From NCBI GenBank assembly GCA_054601695.1, contig BAAHQB010000010.1, positions 682,001 through 746,000 on the forward strand: a stretch of DNA of 64,000 nt, read 5' to 3'. Each line of letters starts with the position of its first letter. The stretch's first letter is position 1. The notes beneath the pieces were generated by a model. It was not told the DNA's origin. It saw only the letters and a list, made by a program, of their open reading frames with translations, and did no database searches. Source of the stretch: Amorphochlora amoebiformis (Eukaryota > Cercozoa > Chlorarachniophyceae). The position numbers were made by a program, and so were the translations under genes. This document shows, one piece after another, positions 1 to 64,000 of the stretch.

Positions 1-70
1 GAGAGAGAGGGAGAGAGATAGAGATAGCGAGAGAGGGAGAGAGAGATATGTATAATTTATATATATATAT

Positions 71-130
<60 letters not shown>

Positions 131-189
131 TTATATCAGATCGTGTAGATTTATACCATGTATAGCGATATTGATACGCATATATATAT

Positions 190-243
<54 letters not shown>

Positions 244-300
244 AGTAAATATATGTATGTATATATGTGTATATATGCGCTCTCTATATATAATACATAT

Positions 301-372
<72 letters not shown>

Positions 373-849
373 ATATATCTATATATATATATGAGATACA
401 TACACATAGAAACCTACGGAGAATATTACAACGATAATATTCTCTTCTTAGTATTGCATATCAAACAATATACTTCATATTACATATACATGTATAAGTA
501 TATATGTGTATGTAAAATATATGTACATATATATATATATATATATATATGTACGTAAATATATATATATATACATGTAAATATATATAATATATATACA
601 TATATATATATATATATATTTATATATATTTAATATATATAATTATATATATATACATATATATATATATATACATGTATATATATACATGTATGTACAT
701 GTATGTGTATATATGTGTATATATATATGCAAAACACACATATATATATACACTCCCATATACACAGATGCGTACATACATACATACAAATCTATGTATA
801 TTTACATGCACATATAGATACGCGCAGTATATTTAGTTCAATAGTATAC
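1..849. repeat. Left-edge TA/GA/CA repeat block
   Basis: A GA-rich run occupies positions 1-50 and is followed by long (TA)n stretches interrupted by CA/TG steps. I see no coding exon here. The PP2C gene on the minus strand must continue through or past this block, because its last visible exon ends at 850 with a donor site in phase 0. Apparent reading frames in this stretch encode only Tyr-Ile repeats. Confidence 0.8.
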
Positions 850-21415
<20,566 letters not shown>

Positions 21416-22039
21416 ATTTCTGAGCCTTTTTCGCTATCCCGGAGTAATTCCTCGAAAGAAAATAACACCGGGTTTATATAAAAATTGGTGTCGCCCGGGA
21501 ATCGAGAACTAGTACTGATAATAGCGTCCTAAGGCGCGACAGTGGCCTCCGGGATGCTGTGGTTGAAGGGTGGGGTGCAACTCTGCCCGACAAGTTCTGA
21601 TTTCTATATTTTAATTCCTCGGCTTTGGGGCAGGATATCCCACAATAATATCTGAATGTATAAAAATAGGGTTATGCCGATGTTAGGACACTTAGGATGT
21701 TAACATCGTCACTACCCGATACTACCGCCCCTAGCAGGATTTCCAGGGCCGACCCGGCGGCAGCCACGATGCCGGACAAAAAGGTACTTGGGGGGAGTAT
21801 CGATCGCGCGGTATCGAACGTTGGGGTCATGTATGCTTTTCAACATGTCGATTCCATCATATTCTGAAATTTTGACAGCGGGATGGGATTGATGAAATGG
21901 GAACCAATTATCAAAATTTGTCAGAATTTATGTACCCAGTGTACCTCAAATGGTTTAAGAGAGAGTTTTACATATTGCATGATACGGTATAAATCAGAAC
22001 CGTGGTGGGAATCGGATAGGAGCTGGTCCTATTCCTGAG
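21416..22039. promoter_or_regulatory. Putative bidirectional promoter region
   Basis: The minus-strand PPR start (21415) and the plus-strand TOG start (22040) are about 620 bp apart and diverge. The interval is of mixed composition and almost free of TA microsatellite, unlike all flanking introns. This suggests constraint. I could not identify a convincing TATA box or initiator. First exons of 5' UTR may also lie here; an AG acceptor-like site at about 21,985 precedes the open frame leading to the ATG. Confidence 0.5.
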
Positions 22040-55198
<33,159 letters not shown>

Positions 55199-55384
55199 GC
55201 ATTGAAACGCTACCTAGTACCACTGCATTCCTGCGTGTAAATTTAAATTCCATACGGTCTTCAGAAGTAAAAGTCCAACCTAGACTGATTTATAAATGCT
55301 AACTAGACAAACGATTGGTATACTCAAATCGTGTGAAAAGAAAATATGCTGATTGACACATATATGCATACGCATGTGCGAGTA

Positions 55385-55433
<49 letters not shown>

Positions 55434-55435
55434 CA

Positions 55436-55485
<50 letters not shown>

Positions 55486-55523
55486 CTATATATATTATAT
55501 AAATATACACACACGCACAAACG

Positions 55524-55562
<39 letters not shown>

Positions 55563-55610
55563 GTATGTATATGTGTGAGTGTGTATGTATATGTTATATA
55601 TATGAAGTTC

Positions 55611-55643
<33 letters not shown>

Positions 55644-55683
55644 AAACATATTTTCGTGTTTGTTACATTTAGAAATATATACT

Positions 55684-55737
<54 letters not shown>

Positions 55738-55762
55738 AGTATATGTGAAATGTATATTAGTG

Positions 55763-55806
<44 letters not shown>

Positions 55807-55813
55807 TATATAT

Positions 55814-55890
<77 letters not shown>

Positions 55891-56045
55891 GTTCTAGTAC
55901 TAGATCTAGTATATTAACATGATAATCTACGCAGTGGCCCGTACTCATATCTAGATATATAAATCACTAGATCATATAAAAAATTATAAAATATTATATA
56001 TACTGGATATCTAGATATACTTATATTTTGATGTGTATATGTATT

Positions 56046-56078
<33 letters not shown>

Positions 56079-56436
56079 TAACTAGATTAACCTAGATATA
56101 TTAACTAGCTCTAGCTCTAGCTCTAGTACTAGACAAAAAAAAAACCGAAGACTAGTCAAGACTCGGTCTAGATGCCTAGGATGATTCTCAGTGTGCATGC
56201 GTAGATTACTCTAGTTACTCTAGTACCGTACTAGCGTAACTAGGTAACTCCACTATCTCTACATGTAGATAAGCGCAAATGTACAGTATTAATTATAATT
56301 TCATAGTATACACAGCTGCATACTCTAGATACTCTAGATACTATCTTTTGACTATATCATTGCGGCTATTGCTATAAGCTCTAGAATATAGCTACGCAAG
56401 CGAGATATGCTCTGGACTAGCTGGACTAGCTAGAAC
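55199..56436. other. Convergent intergenic region, TA and CTAG rich
   Basis: This lies between the SAPS stop and the 3' end of the zinc-finger gene. Positions 55,390-55,890 are mostly (TA)n with CA tracts. Positions 55,890-56,430 are unusually rich in the tetranucleotide CTAG, including a short (CTAGCT)n run near 56,107. I see no coding exon. Polyadenylation signals for both genes should fall here, but none stands out. Confidence 0.6.
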
Positions 56437-58103
56437 TCACGCTAGAAGAACGCGAAATTTCACTATGGGAACTTGTATCCAAGCTTGAGTGTGCCCTACG
56501 TGGATACCGTTACGGCTAGTCAAAAACAATTCACTGAACTGAGATGCACAGGCTGCTAATTTCTCATCTTCCAAGATGCATAATTTGTACTCTCCTTGGG
56601 AGTGCAACGACCAGGAATGTCTTCCTTTATTGATTCTGAGCTGGGCTGGCAGACCAATCTTTGACCTGCTTTGTGGCAGCCAGCGATGAAGCATCGTTCT
56701 AGAAACGATGGCTTTGGAGAGTCATCGGAGCCAAGGAGACTTGTTAGGGAGTCGGAAACACTTAGCTCCAGCCGGTGTCGAGAACTCATGTCAGCAAATC
56801 GCACCTAATTGTTCGGTGAATCAGACTAGGCTTCAACATGCTTACTACATTCATGAACCTTCTCGAAGAGGAAATGTAGGGTCATCGTTGTGTTATTATC
56901 CCCGAAATCAGTGTGCAATTGGCGGGAGGGTAGACCCATTGACATGAGGTGGCGTTGCAAGCTCATGGTAAAGTTCCCAATCATCACCTAACGGTTAAGA
57001 AGTGATCAACGTTATACAATTTAGCCTATCGTGAATTCGTAAGAAGACACTTACCAACTCATCCGCACCGGCGTTAAAGCCTGAAAAGCGATATGTGATC
57101 ACCAAGACTGTGCCAAGCAGCTCGTTCTGCAATAATACAGGTCAGATGAAAGTGTACATTGACAAAAATATTGTAGTTCTACCTCCACACGACGTCGCTT
57201 GGGTCCGGGCCTGTGCCACAGACTAGGCCCGCTTGGGATCATAGGTAGGACCCTTCGTCGGGAGTCCCGAAGACCTTCCGAATACCGAAACTTGGAATCC
57301 TGGGCAGCCAGCATCCTGTCATGTGGACCAATGGACCTCCAATCCTGCGCCTGCCAACGGTGGGGAGGGGCGTCATATCCTCGGTGGAAGCCCCCGCTCA
57401 TAGGATACGCAGAGGATGACGGGCAGTGACTGTTTGCTTGGGTCCGGTTTCCCCGGTTTTGACAGCGGTTAAAATCATTGGGGGTCATGAGAGTCGGAGC
57501 CTGGTGGCGTGGAGGGGACGGGGGAGAAGTTGGAGACTCCTGTAAGGGATTGCATAGAATACCATCAAAAATAATGTGAGGGTTCAAATGTGTAATATCT
57601 TTTACGTTTCCTCGTCTAGCCCTTGCCATCAGAATGAAGGTGTGGGCTCTTTTAAGGTGCACGAAGTCGGGGGCTCGCCACCACCTGGCCAACACTGTGT
57701 TGTCCGGCACAACATCCTTCCCCGAGAGCGGCTTCGTGTCGTTGCCGTTGGAGGCAGCAATACGAGAGAGTAGGCTTGGCGTCGCTGCGAGGCCAGAGTT
57801 ATTCAGGTGGCGTTGGATACGCTTGACAAGCGCCGCACACTTTGACTTGCGACATGCAAAGTATACATGCTTAGCAAGATTCTTGTATAGGCATCTGACG
57901 CCGCATCCATCCCAGCAGCACTATATGAAATGAATATCATAAGGGCGAAAATGATCAAATATTTGTACTAAGAGTTCTCAAATATAAAGAGTTTGGACCT
58001 CAATCTTAAATCGCTCAGCTGCGGAGCTGGTCGAAATGTTGGATGCCACGCTCCTTACGCTACCAGTCTTTTGAATCGTGGGAGGATTGAAATGGGACAT
58101 CAT
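56437..58103 (-). CDS. Putative zinc-finger protein, compact gene with short introns
   Basis: Exons are 58103-57999, 57920-57606, 57539-57183, 57126-57055, 56987-56859 and 56804 to either a TAG at 56556 or, after one more small intron, a TGA at 56437. Introns are 54-78 bp. The protein begins MMSHFNPPTIQKTGS. A Cys/His-rich segment follows in exon 2: C-C-x3-C-x3-C, then YKNLAKH, then C-x4-C, which could coordinate zinc. A Pro/His/Arg-rich middle is followed by a less biased C-terminal region. I do not recognise the family. The segment 57605-57540 is open in frame but looks like a 66-bp intron (GTAAAA ... CCCTTACAG). The last exon shows two good overlapping frames, so either a further intron or a frameshift exists near 56660. 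It converges with the SAPS gene, about 1.2 kb away. Confidence 0.55.
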
Positions 58104-58215
58104 TGGCTGACAGAGTAAGGCAGAATTATTTTCAAGGTATTAATGTAAAAATATGTATTAAAAAAAAACCCACACATATAATTATGTATGTATGTACATA
58201 TATATTATACATGTA

Positions 58216-58320
<105 letters not shown>

Positions 58321-58439
58321 TGTTTTTGTGTCTATAACATAATGTAAACATATACATATATACATATATTTATTTATCTATATACATATATATATATATG
58401 TATTATGTATATATATATATGTATATATATAAATGTATA

Positions 58440-58489
<50 letters not shown>

Positions 58490-58572
58490 ATATATTCATA
58501 TATATATGTATTATTTTTATAAATGTAATTACAACAAGAAGATATTACAATGCCCATGTGTGATGAACTAGG

Positions 58573-59353
58573 TCATGCAACCTGTGGTTTCGAACTGGAA
58601 ATCCGCTGCCCACTCGAACCTTGTCCTCGCGTCTTGCAATCAGATACGAAGCGTCCATTTTGAGGAACTTGCAGATTATCCATCTTGTATTTCGGACCAA
58701 GGCTGGCCAGCACGCTCGCGGCTTGTTCATCGACCTTCGAAGAGGAGTTCGAGGGATGTGGAGTCGCCTGCATCGTATGAAACAGTCTCAAAGTTTAATT
58801 GTGAATACAAGGAAGAAAGCAGTCGTCGTGTAACCTGCTTTGCGGACTCTTTAGACCTATATTTGGGTTTCTTCTGGACGTTCTTGTGATACTTCTGGAG
58901 CAACATGTAATCCTTGAACTTGGCGTAGACGGCGTGGGTCTTTCGTGGGACGCCCTTCGTTCCGTGGCACCGCAGGCCATCGATACCGAAAGCAGCACCG
59001 TAAAGCTGATCCTCCTCCATTCCCTTAGTATCATTTTGTGCCTCGTACCTCCGTACCTTGAAAGCGAGGATCGGAAAGCGCCGGTCTTCCGGTGCCTTGC
59101 ACGAAAAGAAGACATGCTCGAACCATATCATCTTGGCATTATCGGCAGGACCAAGCCATCCGCACGAATGGCATTCCTAATCGAGAGAAAATTTAACTCT
59201 ACTCTTTCTTCAACCAATTTTTTTCTCAAGGTTTGTGTAGGGGTTGTCAACATGCGGAAGCGAGGCCACCATCGGTCGCTTTTCCTTAGCTTGGGCGGCT
59301 GCGGCGGCGGACATCTTCGGGCTGCCTTTTGGAGGCGGGTCAGGCGGATGCAT
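58573..59353 (-). CDS. Unrecognised Cys-containing protein, three exons
   Basis: Exons are 59353-59252, 59176-58835 and 58767-58573 (stop TGA), encoding about 212 residues with introns of 75 and 67 bp. The N-terminus has MHPPDPPPKGSPKMSAAAAA. The middle exon contains ECHSCGWLGP, then FFSC and LRCHGTKG, a spacing of Cys/His that might bind a metal. A Lys/Tyr-rich basic stretch (KYHKNVQKKPKYRSK) follows. The C-terminus is Ser/Gln-rich. I do not recognise the family, and no function is proposed. The exon 1-2 junction is uncertain: the sequence after the chosen donor stays open for another 13 codons, but its next GT is out of phase with exon 2. The long open middle exon and consistent phases support a real gene. 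Confidence 0.5.
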
Positions 59354-60432
59354 TAGGCGATTTCGATGCCGACAAAATGTAGGAACTTTTCTTCGGTAGG
59401 TATAAAATCACCTAAACTCTTGAAGCAGGGTATTTTATTGGGTAGAATGACCTAATGTTTTTTGATTCAGGCGTTTCACAGCTGTCGAAATCTCCATAAA
59501 AAATGCTGGTCGAAACCACCCCTAGGGTACTTTTAGGCTGATGTCGGTCGCATCGTCATGCACTTTGGCATGGACCAAGGCTCACCAAGCTAGACATGGC
59601 GCTTCCGTACACAGTAAAATTAACAACTCGAAAGTGTTCGAGATCTAGAGAGTGTGGGTAAGAGGGATAGCAACTCTTCAGCTCAGTCATCCAAGCCCAG
59701 CTGCCAAAGCGCAACGCGGGGTACCGGCTACGAGGTCGACGTCGACGTTGACGTCTTTGGTTTCTCGATGTGGTATCACTGTGTCACCACGGGCAGCCAA
59801 CTGTAGGCCCAAAATGACACCACGTCATGTCTGCGTGCAACGATTGTCATCTTAACTATGATCCAGCGGTCGCGAGATGTAAGTATAAGACTATAAGTCT
59901 GCATCTGCATTGGTCTAGTTGGTGTCCAATCACATGTCTCTTCTCTGGATACTGTACTACGGACCATACGGCATACATATGGCTCAGTATGTAACTATTC
60001 AATGTAATTAGAATCGTTAATATGATTAGACAAGTTAGAGCCCGCGCATGCACGCATGCCTTTCAAAGTATCTATATCTAGATCTCGAGACTAAACTTAT
60101 CACATATATATTATATTTTAATCATTGTTTAGATTTATATGTATACAAATATATATATATATATATATATATAATATAACATGTACATACTTAATATACT
60201 TGCAAGCTAGAATATCATACTAAAACCAAACCAAGTATTCTCCTAGTACTGATCCAGTGATACAACTAGAACAATACTAGAGAGTGAACGTACTGACGTA
60301 TCTAGTGTATCTAGGTATACTAATAATAATACTATGACACAAAAATCTAACTCACGTATACTATATTTGCATTTTTACAGTATCGATCTAGACTATAGTC
60401 AATTTTATATGCATATGAACATATGTATCTAG

Positions 60433-60507
<75 letters not shown>

Positions 60508-60597
60508 CATATATATATATATATATTCATAGATATATACATATATATATATATACTACACACACATCATTATATAATTATATACCTAGTATAGTAC

Positions 60598-60646
<49 letters not shown>

Positions 60647-60741
60647 TAATATGTATGATGCACTAGGTAGTAGGTATTGAATGAACTCCGTTGTCACGGA
60701 TAACAAATTCTAAGTCATGTTGTAGAATTTAGGGAGATAAC
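59354..60741. other. Intergenic region upstream of the 59,353 gene
   Basis: Positions 59,354-60,060 are of mixed composition with no reading frame that resembles a known protein; this may hold the promoter of the minus-strand gene. Positions 60,060-60,660 return to TA microsatellite with many CTAG sites, mirroring the other flank of the compact island. An open frame at 59,652-59,855 (plus) is not supported by any motif. Confidence 0.5.

Positions 60742-64000
<3,259 letters not shown>

Noticed and set aside
189-407. Tyr-Ile repeat open frames throughout the window
   Set aside because: They are translations of (TA)n, occur equally on both strands and in overlapping frames, and contain no other protein-like sequence.
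57634-57933. Plus-strand frame of 99 residues
   Set aside because: Antisense to the well-supported exon 57920-57606 of the minus-strand zinc-finger gene.
58886-59356. Plus-strand frame of 156 residues
   Set aside because: Antisense to exon 59176-58835; the minus strand has phase-consistent splice sites and a start, the plus strand has neither.
59652-59855. Plus-strand frame of 67 residues
   Set aside because: No motif, no splice partners, compositionally ordinary; likely chance.

Overview
The window is nuclear DNA from an intron-rich eukaryote, probably a protist and plausibly an alga. Genes are broken into dozens of very short exons joined by canonical GT-AG introns. Most intron sequence is (TA)n microsatellite mixed with CA, GA, AAT and TTAGGG-type repeats. 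The pentatricopeptide (PPR) repeats are of the W-x-x-AL-x-LL kind abundant in algae with complex plastids, and the PPR protein opens with a signal-peptide-like segment. Both hint at a photosynthetic or formerly photosynthetic lineage, but the sequence does not settle the taxon. I found no rRNA, tRNA, CRISPR array or bacterial operon. Exons below were assembled by hand by requiring an AG acceptor, a GT donor, matching phase across each junction, and continuity of a recognisable protein family.

Layout. (1) 850-5,846, minus strand: a PP2C-type protein phosphatase whose 3' end lies off the left edge. (2) 5,715-21,415, minus: a PPR protein of about 30 exons; its last exon runs in phase into the PP2C exons, so the two are either tandem genes or one PPR-PP2C gene. 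(3) 21,416-22,039: a gap of about 620 bp between divergent starts, probably a shared promoter. (4) 22,040-33,271 (or a stop at 33,347), plus: a CLASP-type TOG domain. (5) 33,795-55,198, plus: a SAPS-domain regulatory subunit of PP6-type phosphatase. The TOG and SAPS exon chains also join in phase, so this is either one gene of about 55 exons and 1,110 residues, or two head-to-tail genes. (6) 56,437-59,353, minus: a compact, GC-richer island with two genes whose introns are only about 54-78 bp: a putative zinc-finger protein and an unrecognised Cys-containing protein. (7) 60,742-64,000, minus: the 3' part of a KY/Cyk3-type transglutaminase-like gene with Cys, His and Asp intact, running off the right edge.

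The non-coding part is the most unusual aspect. Only about 10-17 % of each large gene span is coding. Exon-intron junctions are repeatedly duplicated in tandem and separated by TA tracts. A 1.7 kb degenerate telomeric array and several smaller ones lie inside introns. One 198-bp block is pure poly-T/poly-C/(CG)n, and one block of about 250 bp is nearly pure poly-A. A diverged dispersed repeat with a GGTACTACC minisatellite occurs three times. A perfect 22-bp inverted repeat containing TGACGTCA borders one of those copies.

Two phosphatase components, a PP2C catalytic domain and a PP6-type regulatory subunit, lie on either side of the divergent promoter. The sequence gives no evidence that they act together.
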